The notes beneath the pieces were generated by a model. It was not told the origin of the DNA and did no database searches. It saw only the letters and a program-made list of their open reading frames with translations. Source: G963667425 sp963667425 [NCBI: bacterium] (lineage in GTDB: Bacteria; UBP6; UBA1177). Taken from it: 64,000 bases of DNA. The DNA lies in NCBI GenBank assembly GCA_963667425.1, contig OY763407.1:124001-188000 (forward strand), written 5' to 3'. Positions 16,092 to 24,864 of this stretch are shown here, in pieces; the first letter of the stretch is position 1, and every line of letters begins with the position of its first letter. A program made the position numbers and the translations under genes.

Positions 16092-18302
16092 TTATTTATC
16101 AAATCCTACGAAGGTTATGTCGCTTCCTGCATTTGATGGTGCTGTAAAGGTTCCGTTTGAATGTACATATACTGCTCCGCCACCTCTTAGATTGACTGAT
16201 GTTCCTGTATAATACGGAATTGTTATGTCAAAATCGCTTTCGCCCTGAAATCCGTATGCTCCTGAGCTTCTCTGAAGCTGTAAAGCTATTCTAAAATCAC
16301 GCATTACCGATTTAAGCCCAGCTCCGCCGTGTGCTTTTATTGCGTTATCAACTGCTATATAGCTGTTATGTGTGTCTTCTATTATTTCTTTGAATATGGA
16401 ACCTGATGGATCAAATCTGAGTCTTACATACTGAAAGAACATGTATGTCATTGAGTAGTCTGAATATACTTTGTCGTAGTCGCTATAATCCCAGTAAAGG
16501 AAAGAGTTTCCATTTTGCGTGTACTGATCCTGTTCCAGATATGCTATCCATGCTGATAGTGCTCCGTGGTACATGTGTTCGGATGACATTGCAAGTCCTT
16601 CATCTATCCATCTGTATGGAAGATCTGATGATTCATAGTCTCCTTCTTCAAGTACATTTCTGTTGGAGTGAACAAGGTGTTGAAATTCGTGTGCCATTGT
16701 GCCGAACATTTCGGATGCGGCCTGTGATTTATCTATATAGAGCATGTCTCTTTCATTTGAATATGGATATTCTTGTCTGGAATAGAAATCTCCTGAGCTG
16801 AAATATCCTGCTGCATAGCCTCCAAGGTCTGTTATGAAAAGGGCTATTTTCCCATCATTGTTTACATCTGATGCAGGATAGAAATGTGTTGTAACCATTG
16901 GATAGATATTGTCTGCAAATTCATTGGCCACTTCCTGAGCGCTTAAACCGGCATTAGAAAGAGAGAAGTTTGCTGGTGTCATATCGGACCATATTTCGCA
17001 TAGAGAGTTTGTATATACAAGATAGGCTGTTTTAGTATAGTAGTTGGAATTATCGTAATCATACATGTAGAAAGAGGCTGTTTCTCCGATTGCAGGAGGT
17101 GTCACTCTTTTATTTATGATTTTTGATGGTCTGCCAAGTCCTTTGGGTAAGAGTGGCATCGGATTTATTTTAGGCTGCATGAAGTTGCTGCCGACATTTT
17201 CATCCCGCATTCTGCTTAATGCAGTTTGAGGAATTGTTCCACTGCTTTCAGGTGTTTCCCCGTCAAACGAAGAGTTTAATATGAGAACTGAGTTGCCTGA
17301 ATACTCTGGACCTACAGTGTCTATTGAGCTATCTTCAGCTATGCATTCACCGTAGTCACATATTTTTCCGCTTAATGCGCAGTCTTCACCATCAATCCAT
17401 GTTTCACTTGAGCATGTTGTAACGACTGTTCCATTACAGGATTTCTCACCGTCACTGCATAGAAGAGTATTTTTTTCTGAATAGTTGAATATTGCTTTTC
17501 CATAGGCTATTGCTTCAAGACATTTATAATCTTTTGCAACTGAATCATAGTTTAAAACAAGTATAAATGCAGAGTTGTTTTTACCAACTTCCACTGTTCC
17601 TGAAATGTTTTTATCGACGTATGAGACAACTACTGTCTCACCAATTGAGTTGTTGATTATATCAAAAGAATTCATAATTATATAGCCGTTATTTTCGTAA
17701 GCGTAGCTGACTGCACCGCTCTGGCCAAAAGATGTGTCTGCAAATTCACCTGAATATACTCCTGAATAAACAAAATCAGGATTTTGTGAATTTTCGCTAA
17801 CTATCATATTAAATGTTGAAGCGTAAATATCTCCGTAAGGTGACGTCGCTTCACCTCCTACTGGATCACATATATCAAAGTTAGGTGGAATAACTGCATC
17901 AGATGGTTTATTGGAAGGATGGTATAAAAGCAGATCTCCTGAGATAGTTGCAACTGAGCTGTCTGAATCTGAAGGGCAGACGGAATAATCATATCCTGAA
18001 CAGTCCGCTTTACATGGAGCTACGCCTGAAGTTGTGCATGCAGTAAAGTTTCCATCACAAATTTCACCATAATCAACAGTCCCGTTTCTGCAAAGGCTTT
18101 GGCTATCATCATCAGGAATAAGCTCATCTTCATCTGTGAGCGGATTATCATCATTTATGTCTGTATCAACTATGGCTGTATCTTCATCTGTTTCCGTCAC
18201 TTTATCAGAATCTGTGACAGTAGAGACCCTTCTTGATGTATCATCACATGAAACAACAGCAATAAAAAGCATTATCAGCACCGGAACGCCCCATAATTTC
18301 AT
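16092..18302 (-). CDS. Secreted HExxH zinc metalloprotease lipoprotein
   Basis: 736 residues from the ATG at 18302; the SD GGGGGT lies just before it and a GTG upstream is inside that SD. The signal ends in AVVSC (Cys19), then a Thr/Asp/Glu-rich linker. A Cys-rich block (NGTVDYGEICDG...CKADCSGYDYSVC, about 75-105) resembles the disulfide repeats common in myxobacterial secreted proteins. The catalytic motif is MAHEFQHLVH at about 536-545, with RWIDEGLAMSSEH downstream supplying the third ligand, as in M30 (hyicolysin-like) peptidases. A beta-rich C-terminus follows. Probably an extracellular or surface protease. Confidence 0.82.
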   Translation of the reverse strand: MKLWGVPVLIMLFIAVVSCDDTSRRVSTVTDSDKVTETDEDTAIVDTDINDDNPLTDEDELIPDDDSQSLCRNGTVDYGEICDGNFTACTTSGVAPCKADCSGYDYSVCPSDSDSSVATISGDLLLYHPSNKPSDAVIPPNFDICDPVGGEATSPYGDIYASTFNMIVSENSQNPDFVYSGVYSGEFADTSFGQSGAVSYAYENNGYIIMNSFDIINNSIGETVVVSYVDKNISGTVEVGKNNSAFILVLNYDSVAKDYKCLEAIAYGKAIFNYSEKNTLLCSDGEKSCNGTVVTTCSSETWIDGEDCALSGKICDYGECIAEDSSIDTVGPEYSGNSVLILNSSFDGETPESSGTIPQTALSRMRDENVGSNFMQPKINPMPLLPKGLGRPSKIINKRVTPPAIGETASFYMYDYDNSNYYTKTAYLVYTNSLCEIWSDMTPANFSLSNAGLSAQEVANEFADNIYPMVTTHFYPASDVNNDGKIALFITDLGGYAAGYFSSGDFYSRQEYPYSNERDMLYIDKSQAASEMFGTMAHEFQHLVHSNRNVLEEGDYESSDLPYRWIDEGLAMSSEHMYHGALSAWIAYLEQDQYTQNGNSFLYWDYSDYDKVYSDYSMTYMFFQYVRLRFDPSGSIFKEIIEDTHNSYIAVDNAIKAHGGAGLKSVMRDFRIALQLQRSSGAYGFQGESDFDITIPYYTGTSVNLRGGGAVYVHSNGTFTAPSNAGSDITFVGFDK

Positions 18303-18337
18303 AAATACCCCCACATAGAAAAAAGTTACTTCTAGGA

Positions 18338-18365
18338 ATTCTAATAATTAGATAATTTTTGTCAA
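18338..18365 (-). promoter_or_regulatory. Promoter of the metalloprotease gene
   Basis: Minus strand: TTGACA (18365-18360), 16-nt spacer, TAGAAT (18343-18338), 35 nt before the ATG at 18302. Confidence 0.55.
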
Positions 18366-18448
18366 AGGATAATATCATATATAAATGATAAAAATCTTTA
18401 ATCATAATAAAGACAACCGCATTACAGTTAAAAAATTAAAAAAAAAAT

Positions 18449-18479
18449 TTGACATTCATTTATTTTTAAGGATTATAAC
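18449..18479 (+). promoter_or_regulatory. Promoter of the tRNA-tadA-SRP RNA operon
   Basis: TTGACA (18449-18454) and TATAAC (18474-18479; TTATAA at 18473 gives an 18-nt spacer) lie about 40 nt before the first tRNA. The bases just after the -10 turn GC-rich, as in stable-RNA promoters. Confidence 0.5.
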
Positions 18480-18520
18480 GCCTGCGGTTCTTTTAGAATT
18501 TATTTTGTACGCGTTTTCGC

Positions 18521-18608
18521 GGAGGAGTGGCCGAGTGGTTGAAGGCGGCGGTCTTGAAAACCGTTGATGTGCAAGCATCCGTGGGTTCGAATCCTACCTC
18601 CTCCGCCA
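18521..18608 (+). tRNA. tRNA-Ser(UGA)
   Basis: Class II tRNA with a 7-bp acceptor (GGAGGAG/CTCCTCC), anticodon loop CTTGAAA, a long variable arm, T-loop GGTTCGAATCC, discriminator G and encoded CCA. Confidence 0.95.
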
Positions 18609-18637
18609 TTTTTTTTTGTTTTTTCTGAATCGAGTAC

Positions 18638-18727
18638 GGAGAGGTGACCGAGTGGCCGAAGGTGCTCGCCTGCTAAGCGAGTATGGGGGAAACTCCATCG
18701 AGGGTTCGAATCCCTCCTTCTCCGCCA
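18638..18727 (+). tRNA. tRNA-Ser(GCU)
   Basis: Class II tRNA: acceptor GGAGAGG/CTTCTCC, anticodon stem-loop CTCGC-CTGCTAA-GCGAG, a long variable arm, discriminator G and encoded CCA. Confidence 0.95.
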
Positions 18728-18732
18728 CTATT

Positions 18733-18809
18733 GCACCCATAGCTCAATTGGATAGAGCGTCTGACTACGAATCAGGAGGTTGGAGGTTCGAGCCCTCCTG
18801 GGTGTACCA
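18733..18809 (+). tRNA. tRNA-Arg(ACG), substrate of TadA
   Basis: 77 nt with acceptor GCACCCA/TGGGTGT, anticodon loop CTACGAA (anticodon ACG), T-loop GGTTCGAGCC and encoded CCA. A34 of this tRNA is the base that TadA converts to inosine. The tadA start codon begins 3 nt after the CCA. Confidence 0.95.
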
Positions 18810-18812
18810 GCC

Positions 18813-19268
18813 ATGACAGATGTTTTTTATATGAAAAAAGCTCTTGAATTGGCGGATCTTGCTTTTTTAAGAGGAGAGGTTCCTGTAGGAGCTCTCGTGG
18901 TCTTTGATAATAGAGTTGTCGGAAGAGGATATAACAAGAGAGAAACGTTACAGTCTCCACTTTTACATGCCGAGATTGAAGCTATAAAAGAAGCTTCTGA
19001 AGAACTTGGAACATGGCGGTTGGAAAACTGTACTTTATATGTGACTCTTGAACCTTGTATCATGTGTTCCGGTGCTATTCTGCAAAGTAGAATACCCAAT
19101 GTCGTGTTTGGAGCTTTTGATCCTAAAGCTGGTGCCGTTAATTCACTTTTCACACTTCTTAATGATTCCAGATTAAATCACAGATGTAGTGTGACCAGTG
19201 GAATTCTTGAAGAAGAGTGCAGCGAGATCCTTACCAGATTTTTCAGGAACATAAGAAAAAAAAGGTAA
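18813..19268 (+). CDS. tadA: tRNA-specific adenosine-34 deaminase
   Basis: 151 residues from the ATG at 18813; the in-frame TTG at 18780 lies inside the tRNA gene. The zinc-dependent deaminase motifs are complete: HAEIEAI (His and catalytic Glu) and LEPCIMCSGA (PCxxC). The length is usual for TadA. It makes inosine at the wobble position of tRNA-Arg(ACG), which lets that one tRNA read CGU, CGC and CGA. The ATG is 3 nt after the CCA end of tRNA-Arg(ACG), so the only SD-like bases (GGGTG) belong to the tRNA acceptor stem. The stop is 1 nt before the next tRNA-Ser. The gene is therefore embedded in a tRNA operon containing its own substrate. Confidence 0.96.
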   Translation: MTDVFYMKKALELADLAFLRGEVPVGALVVFDNRVVGRGYNKRETLQSPLLHAEIEAIKEASEELGTWRLENCTLYVTLEPCIMCSGAILQSRIPNVVFGAFDPKAGAVNSLFTLLNDSRLNHRCSVTSGILEEECSEILTRFFRNIRKKR

Positions 19269-19269
19269 C

Positions 19270-19361
19270 GGAGAGATGGCCGAGTGGTCGAAGGCGCTTG
19301 ACTCGAAATCAAGTGTACTCTGAAGAGGGTACCAAGGGTTCGAATCCCTTTCTCTCCTCCA
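19270..19361 (+). tRNA. tRNA-Ser(CGA) with an apparent U73 discriminator
   Basis: Class II tRNA: acceptor GGAGAGA/TCTCTCC, anticodon stem-loop CTTGA-CTCGAAA-TCAAG, a long variable arm, and a CCA encoded at 19359-19361. The base before CCA is T; the other three tRNA-Ser in the cluster have G there. Confidence 0.94.
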
Positions 19362-19391
19362 TTACTTCCGATAGTTCTCGTTTTTTTGTGC

Positions 19392-19485
19392 GGAGAGGTG
19401 TCCGAGCTGGCTGAAGGAGCACGATTGGAAATCGTGTGTAGTGGCAAAACCGCTACCGAGGGTTCGAATCCCTCCTTCTCCGCCA
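19392..19485 (+). tRNA. tRNA-Ser(GGA)
   Basis: Class II tRNA: acceptor GGAGAGG/CTTCTCC, anticodon stem-loop CACGA-TTGGAAA-TCGTG, a long variable arm (GTAGTGG...CCGCTAC), discriminator G and encoded CCA. Confidence 0.95.
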
Positions 19486-19498
19486 TTTTTTTTATTAT

Positions 19499-19591
19499 GG
19501 TCGGGAGCTGTACAATAAACCCCGCAAATCCCGTCAGGTCTGGAAGGAAGCAGCGGTAGTGGAAAGTTTATGTGTTGCAGTTTACCCGGCC
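19499..19591 (+). ncRNA. ffs: Signal recognition particle 4.5S RNA (small bacterial SRP RNA)
   Basis: About 93 nt that closes with GGTCGGG/CCCGGCC. The apical domain carries the universally conserved GTCAGGTCTGGAAGGAAGCAG, with the GGAA tetraloop and the Ffh-binding internal loop. It is the compact form without an Alu domain. It lies 13 nt after tRNA-Ser(GGA) and ends in TCTTTTTTT (19592-19600), which would serve as a terminator for the whole RNA operon. Its receptor gene ftsY is at the left edge of the window. Confidence 0.95.
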
Positions 19592-19662
19592 TCTTTTTTT
19601 GCCTATTTTTTATCATTACATATAATTTTCAAGTTTATTATCTCTATGATGAGGAAAAGAAT

Positions 19663-20478
19663 ATGATTCAATGGCTATCAGGTTTTCATCCTGTTTTACA
19701 GGCACTCTTTGCAACTCTTTTCACATGGGGAGTAACTGCTCTTGGTGCTTCAGTAGTTTTTGGAACAGCCAACGTAAGCAGAAAAGTTCTGGATGCAATG
19801 CTTGGTTTTGCAGCAGGCGTTATGATTGCCGCAAGTTTCTGGTCGCTCCTTTCACCTGGAATTGAGCTTGCCGAAAGTATGGGTTTTAATCCGTGGCTGA
19901 TGGCTGCTGCCGGTTTTATGAGTGGCGGAATTGCTCTTCGTCTTGCCGATAAACTTCTTCCACATATTCATCCCGGTAATGACCTTTCTCATACTGATGG
20001 TCCTAAATCTTCATGGAAACGTTCAACACTTCTGGTTGTTGCAATAACTCTTCACAATATTCCTGAAGGACTTGCTGTAGGTGTAGCTTTTGGAGCTGTT
20101 GGCTCAGGTTTGGAAACTGCTTCAATGGGAGGTGCACTTGCTCTTGCGATGGGAATAGGTATACAGAATTTTCCTGAAGGTGCAGCAGTTTCACTTCCAC
20201 TTAGAAGAGAAGGCCTCAGCAGATGGAAAAGCTTTCTTATTGGTCAATATTCAGGAATGGTTGAGCCTGTTGCCGGCGTTATTGGCGCAGCTTTTGTAAT
20301 GTATATGCAGAGCATACTCCCTTTTGCACTATGTTTTGCGGCTGGAGCAATGATATTTGTTGTGGTTGAAGAACTTATTCCTGAATCCCAGAGTAATGAA
20401 AAAAATATTGATGTTTCAACTATGGCAACGATGATTGGATTCACTGTTATGATGATACTTGACGTCGCTTTAGGATAA
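19663..20478 (+). CDS. ZIP-family metal transporter (ZupT/GufA-like)
   Basis: 271 residues from the ATG at 19663 (GATGAGG upstream); the longer frame starts inside the SRP RNA. Eight TM helices are visible. The metal-site motifs are present: HNIPEGLAVG in TM4 and QNFPEGAAVSLPL in TM5, with a His-containing cytoplasmic loop (LLPHIHPGND) before TM4. ZIP proteins import Zn2+ (and Fe2+/Mn2+) into the cytoplasm. The sequence is close to the GufA branch. It is a single gene downstream of the RNA operon with no clear promoter of its own. Confidence 0.92.
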   Translation: MIQWLSGFHPVLQALFATLFTWGVTALGASVVFGTANVSRKVLDAMLGFAAGVMIAASFWSLLSPGIELAESMGFNPWLMAAAGFMSGGIALRLADKLLPHIHPGNDLSHTDGPKSSWKRSTLLVVAITLHNIPEGLAVGVAFGAVGSGLETASMGGALALAMGIGIQNFPEGAAVSLPLRREGLSRWKSFLIGQYSGMVEPVAGVIGAAFVMYMQSILPFALCFAAGAMIFVVVEELIPESQSNEKNIDVSTMATMIGFTVMMILDVALG

Positions 20479-20530
20479 TACAGAGCTATAAATCAAACTT
20501 ATCAATATATTAAAAATTGTATTTAGTTTG

Positions 20531-20565
20531 CTCTCCTGTAAAATGGCATTGAGCTTTCAGGGGAG
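20531..20565 (+). promoter_or_regulatory. Hairpin masking the ribosome-binding site of the RhuM-Fic gene
   Basis: CTCTCCTG (20531-20538) can pair with CAGGGGAG (20558-20565) over 8 bp with one G.U pair and a 19-nt loop. The 3' arm contains the Shine-Dalgarno GGGGAG for the TTG start at 20572. Confidence 0.4.
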
Positions 20566-20571
20566 TAGATT

Positions 20572-21462
20572 TTGCAAAGCAATATAATCCTCTACACAAC
20601 AGAGGACGGCAAAACAGCGGTTGATGTTAAACTTGATAATGAAACTGTCTGGTTGACACAAAAACAACTCATAGAACTTTTTCAGATAACTAAACAGAAT
20701 GTCAGTTTGCATATAAATAATATATTTAAAGAAGGAGAACTTGATCAACAATCAGTTGTCAAGGATTACTTGACTACTGGATCTGATGGCAAAAATTATA
20801 ATGTTAAACACTACAACCTTGATGTTATAATTTCCGTTGGATATCGTGTAAAATCCAAGCGTGGTACTCAGTTTCGTATATGGGCTAACAGTGTTTTGAA
20901 AGAATATCTGATAAAAGGGTATGCCGTTAATCAGAAACGACTTGAGGAGCTGCATCAAACCATAAAACTTCTTGAAAACACTATTGCTTATAAACAGATA
21001 GAGTTTGATCAGGCAAAAGAACTTGTAAAAGTTATCAGTGACTTTTCCTATGGTTTGTCACTTCTTGATGGCTATGACCATCAATCAGTTGAAATATCAG
21101 ATACTACAAAAGGAGAATGCTATCAGCTTAAGTATAGGGAAGTTCGGAAGTTAGTTGACGAAATGACAAAAGAATTTAACACTGGACTTTTCGGACACGA
21201 AAAAGATGAAGGCTTCAAAGGGGCTCTCGGAAATATTTATCAGACATTTGGAGGAGAAGAACTTTATCCAAGCATTGAGGAAAAGGCTGCAAATCTACTC
21301 TACTTTATTGTGAAAGACCATGCTTTTTCTGATGGCAACAAAAGAATTGCCGCTGCAACATTTCTCTATTTTCTTGATAAGAATAGGCTTCTTTACAAGA
21401 CAGATGGTTCTAAACGTATTCCAGATAATACCCTTGTAGCTGTGACTCTCATGATTGCTTAA
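20572..21462 (+). CDS. RhuM-Fic/Doc fusion protein, C-terminus cut by an in-frame stop
   Basis: 296 residues, TTG start preceded by AGGGGAG. The N-terminal half is the RhuM 'virulence protein' domain (VWLTQKQLIELFQITKQNVSLHINNI), a KilA-N/Bro-like DNA-binding module. The C-terminal half is Fic/Doc with an HAFSDGNKR active-site motif. Fic enzymes transfer AMP or phosphate to target proteins, and RhuM-Fic genes are found on mobile elements. The family normally ends '...LVALTLLIAESKP...NLIN'. Here TAA (21460-21462) replaces the Glu codon, yet the same frame continues with a well-matched tail (SQPQENN...VVNLINKRN) to TGA at 21526-21528. The active-site motif lies before the stop, so activity may or may not survive. 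Confidence 0.82.
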   Translation: MQSNIILYTTEDGKTAVDVKLDNETVWLTQKQLIELFQITKQNVSLHINNIFKEGELDQQSVVKDYLTTGSDGKNYNVKHYNLDVIISVGYRVKSKRGTQFRIWANSVLKEYLIKGYAVNQKRLEELHQTIKLLENTIAYKQIEFDQAKELVKVISDFSYGLSLLDGYDHQSVEISDTTKGECYQLKYREVRKLVDEMTKEFNTGLFGHEKDEGFKGALGNIYQTFGGEELYPSIEEKAANLLYFIVKDHAFSDGNKRIAAATFLYFLDKNRLLYKTDGSKRIPDNTLVAVTLMIA

Positions 21463-21672
21463 TCCCAACCTCAGGAAAACAATATTATTGTAAAAATAGT
21501 GGTTAATTTGATAAATAAACGGAATTGAAAAAACCTTAGCCAAACATTTACAAGAAATAAAAGCATGTTTTGCAAATTTCACTCCGTAATCCATCTGTTT
21601 TAACTTGTAAATTTATTTTTATTTAACCTCGTTTCTGTTAAAATGCACCGTTTTTAATGCTATGGAGAATCA

Positions 21673-24600
21673 ATGGCAGGTTTTACAGTATATCAAAGTA
21701 CAAAACTTGAACTTTTAAGTAAAAAATTTGCTCAGACTATAAAGAAAAAAAAGAAATTTCCGCTTGCTAAAGATCATATTCTCATCAACAGTGCCGGCAT
21801 GCAGAAGTGGCTTTCACTTGAGGTGACATCTGAAAACAGTATATTTACATCAGCTTCATTTCTGTTTCCAGAACAGCTTACAACTCTTCTTTATGAGTCA
21901 ATATCAGGAGAAAAAAGAAAAGCGTCTCCTTTTAATGCCGAATCTCTTAAATGGTCTATTTTAGAGATTTTCTCGAATCCTGAGAAGTTCAGTTCAGCTA
22001 AATATTTTAATAAATATACTGAAAATGATTCTGTCAAAACAGCTCAGCTAAGCATTAAAATAGCCGATCTTTTTGATCAGTATACTATTTTCAGACCTAA
22101 AATGATCGAAAGATGGGAAAAAGATGAGCTTTTTTATAAAAACGATAAAAACGAAAAATATCAGTCTGAGCTCTGGCGGGAAGTAAAGAAAAAATCTGGT
22201 TCTGCTTTTATGGATAGAAGCAGACTTTTAAGATATATTGCAGAAAATATTGAAAAAGCGGCAGAAGATGGAAAAATACCGTTTGAAACGCTTTATGTTT
22301 TCGGCGTTTCAATTCTCCCACCTTACTATGTCGAACTTCTTAAAATAATTTCAAAACATATTTCTGTTGAAGCTTTTCTTTTAAATCCTTCAAATGAATA
22401 CTGGGGAGATGCCTTTTCAGATAAAGAGAAATTAAAAAAAGGAATTGAGGAAAGAAGCAATAAACTTCTTGAAAATATGGGAATGGCAGGAAGATATTTT
22501 TTTGATTCAATTGCCGAGCTTGAATCTTCAGGAGATATTCTTGTTTCTGAAAATATTGAAAAAGAAACTATTCTTACTGCTATTCAGAAAGATATTCAAT
22601 CTTTTACTGAAACTATTGCTGAAGAAAAGATTTCGGATGATTCCATAAAATTTATTTCGTGTCCGGGTCCTATGAGAGAAATGGAAATAGCTTTCAATCA
22701 CCTTCTTAAAAATATTGAAAGTGGTATGAAACCTCATGAAATAGCTGTTATGGCTCCAGATATTTCTGTTTATGCACCTTATATCGATGCCGTTTTTGGA
22801 ACATGTGAATCAAAACTCACAATCCCATATACTATAGCTGATCTTTCACCGCAGAATGAGAGCGGTATCACAAAAATATTTCTTTCCATCTGTGACATTG
22901 CTGAAAGAGATTTTTTACCTGAAGAAATCATAAATATATTTGAAAATATTAATGTACTCTCAGCTTTTAAAGTTAAGGAAAAAGATGTTCATATACTTCG
23001 TGAATGGATTAAATCATCAGGAATAAGAAGAAATGAAAATCCTGATATATCAGAAATTTCAGGAACATGGGAAACGGGAATAAAAAGGATGCTTCTGGGG
23101 TATGCCTTTGATGATACTGACTATAAAATTGAACCTTCATTTTTTCCGTATGACCAGATTGAAGGACTTCAGGCATCTGTTTTAGGTTCCTTTTTAGATT
23201 TTTATGAAACGTTTACCGATTTCAGAAAAAGAACTTTGGTAAAAAAAGAGCTTTCACAATGGATAGATATTTTAAATGCACTTATAGAAAAAATATTTGT
23301 AAAAAATGATGAAACGCTCAGAGAAATAAACTATCTTGAAACCATGCTTGCATCTTTTGCTTTTGAAGCTGAAACTTCCGGTTTTAACTCTTTCATTTCT
23401 TTTAGTTCACTAAAAGAGTTTATAAAAAAATATACGTCTGCCGAAAGCTCAGGTTCAGGTTTCATTTCAGGTGGAGTTACTTTCTGCTCTATGAAACCGC
23501 TTAGAGCTATCCCTTTTAAAATGATTTATCTGATTGGAATTAACAGCGATTCTTTTCCAAGAAAACAGCACAAACCTACTTTTGACATTATATCATCACA
23601 TCCTGAAAAAGGTGACAGGAATTCAAGAGAAAGCGACAGATACCTTTTTCTTGAAACTATTATGTCAGCAAGAGAAAAGCTTTACATAAGTTACAAAGGA
23701 ATAAATGTAAACAATGGTACTGTTTCTCTTCCATCTCCTCTTGCCGAAGAGTTAAAAGACTGCATAAGCGAAAAATATTCTAAAGAAGAGTTAAAAATTA
23801 CAGAAACACATCCGCTTCAGCCGTTTGACAAAAAGTATTTCATAAAAACATCTTCACTTTTTACATATTTTGAAGAAAACTGGCCTGCTTCTGAAAAAAA
23901 AGAAAGAAAGGATACAATAATTAAAGAAATTCCTGACGATCTTAAAAATATAAATGCAGAAACTTTTGCTGATATGTTTGCAGATCCTGCCAAATTCTTT
24001 TTATGTTCAAGACTTGGAATCAAAAAAGATTATGAGGAAAAACCTTTTCCTAAATATGAAATATTTAAAATGGATTCACTTGATACATATTCTCTTAAAC
24101 AGGGTTTTTTGGATAGAATATCAAAAGGTCATACAATAAATACTCTTTATGGTAAACTCAAACTTGATTCAAAAATTCCTTACGGAGCTTTGGGAAAAAC
24201 TGTTGTAAAGAAGACATTTGAATCAATGAGCCTCATGCTTGACACACTTGTAAGATATCAGAGTGGAACAAAAAACAAAATTAAACTAAACAATATTCTG
24301 CTTGGTAATGGTGAAAATATAACTGTTTCAGGTTTTATTGATAATATTTATGAAACCGGTCTTGTGACGGGAAGACCTGCAAAAGCACCAAAAGAAAAAG
24401 ATATAATTAAATTGTGGATATACCATCTTCTTGCAAACTATGAAAAAGAGATGCGGAGTTTTTTCATATCAGAAGAAAAAGTAGTTTCGTTTAAATCTTT
24501 AACAAAATCCGAGGCTGCTTATGAGCTTAATAATCTGGCCTCACTTTATATTGAAGGATGCAGAGATTATCTTCTTTTTCATCCCAAATATTCAGGAATT

Positions 24601-24864
24601 GCGGCAAAAGAGCTTGTAATATTTAAAAAGGACAATGAATCGGCTTTAAATGCTATCGAAAAGAGCTCACAGTTTTTGAGAGATTATGAAAAGGAATTTG
24701 CATGGGAAAGAGTAAAAAAAGAGAAAGAACTTTTTGAAAGTTCTTTTTCAAGTTCTCTTTTCCTTTCAACTGCACAAATCATATATAAACCGCTCATTGA
24801 AAGAGTAACACTTTTTGACATAAAAAAAGGAGAAGAAGAAAAAGCATGGAAACTTTTTCAGTAA
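21673..24864 (+). CDS. recC: RecBCD enzyme subunit RecC
   Basis: 1063 residues, close to the E. coli length. The N-terminus (TVYQSTKLELLSKKFA...HILINSAGMQKWLSLEV) is typical of RecC, as are IEAFLLNPSNEYWGD-type and FCSMKPLRAIPFKMIYLIGINSDSFPR motifs in the middle. RecC is a catalytically dead helicase-nuclease fold that recognises Chi and splits the duplex. GGAG precedes the ATG. The last 19 nt overlap recB. It functions with RecB in double-strand break repair and degradation of linear foreign DNA. Confidence 0.93.
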   Translation: MAGFTVYQSTKLELLSKKFAQTIKKKKKFPLAKDHILINSAGMQKWLSLEVTSENSIFTSASFLFPEQLTTLLYESISGEKRKASPFNAESLKWSILEIFSNPEKFSSAKYFNKYTENDSVKTAQLSIKIADLFDQYTIFRPKMIERWEKDELFYKNDKNEKYQSELWREVKKKSGSAFMDRSRLLRYIAENIEKAAEDGKIPFETLYVFGVSILPPYYVELLKIISKHISVEAFLLNPSNEYWGDAFSDKEKLKKGIEERSNKLLENMGMAGRYFFDSIAELESSGDILVSENIEKETILTAIQKDIQSFTETIAEEKISDDSIKFISCPGPMREMEIAFNHLLKNIESGMKPHEIAVMAPDISVYAPYIDAVFGTCESKLTIPYTIADLSPQNESGITKIFLSICDIAERDFLPEEIINIFENINVLSAFKVKEKDVHILREWIKSSGIRRNENPDISEISGTWETGIKRMLLGYAFDDTDYKIEPSFFPYDQIEGLQASVLGSFLDFYETFTDFRKRTLVKKELSQWIDILNALIEKIFVKNDETLREINYLETMLASFAFEAETSGFNSFISFSSLKEFIKKYTSAESSGSGFISGGVTFCSMKPLRAIPFKMIYLIGINSDSFPRKQHKPTFDIISSHPEKGDRNSRESDRYLFLETIMSAREKLYISYKGINVNNGTVSLPSPLAEELKDCISEKYSKEELKITETHPLQPFDKKYFIKTSSLFTYFEENWPASEKKERKDTIIKEIPDDLKNINAETFADMFADPAKFFLCSRLGIKKDYEEKPFPKYEIFKMDSLDTYSLKQGFLDRISKGHTINTLYGKLKLDSKIPYGALGKTVVKKTFESMSLMLDTLVRYQSGTKNKIKLNNILLGNGENITVSGFIDNIYETGLVTGRPAKAPKEKDIIKLWIYHLLANYEKEMRSFFISEEKVVSFKSLTKSEAAYELNNLASLYIEGCRDYLLFHPKYSGIAAKELVIFKKDNESALNAIEKSSQFLRDYEKEFAWERVKKEKELFESSFSSSLFLSTAQIIYKPLIERVTLFDIKKGEEEKAWKLFQ

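Noticed and set aside
18385-18816. Short reading frames across the tRNA-Ser and tRNA-Arg genes
   Set aside because: They overlap clear cloverleaf tRNAs and have no ribosome-binding site or protein-like composition.
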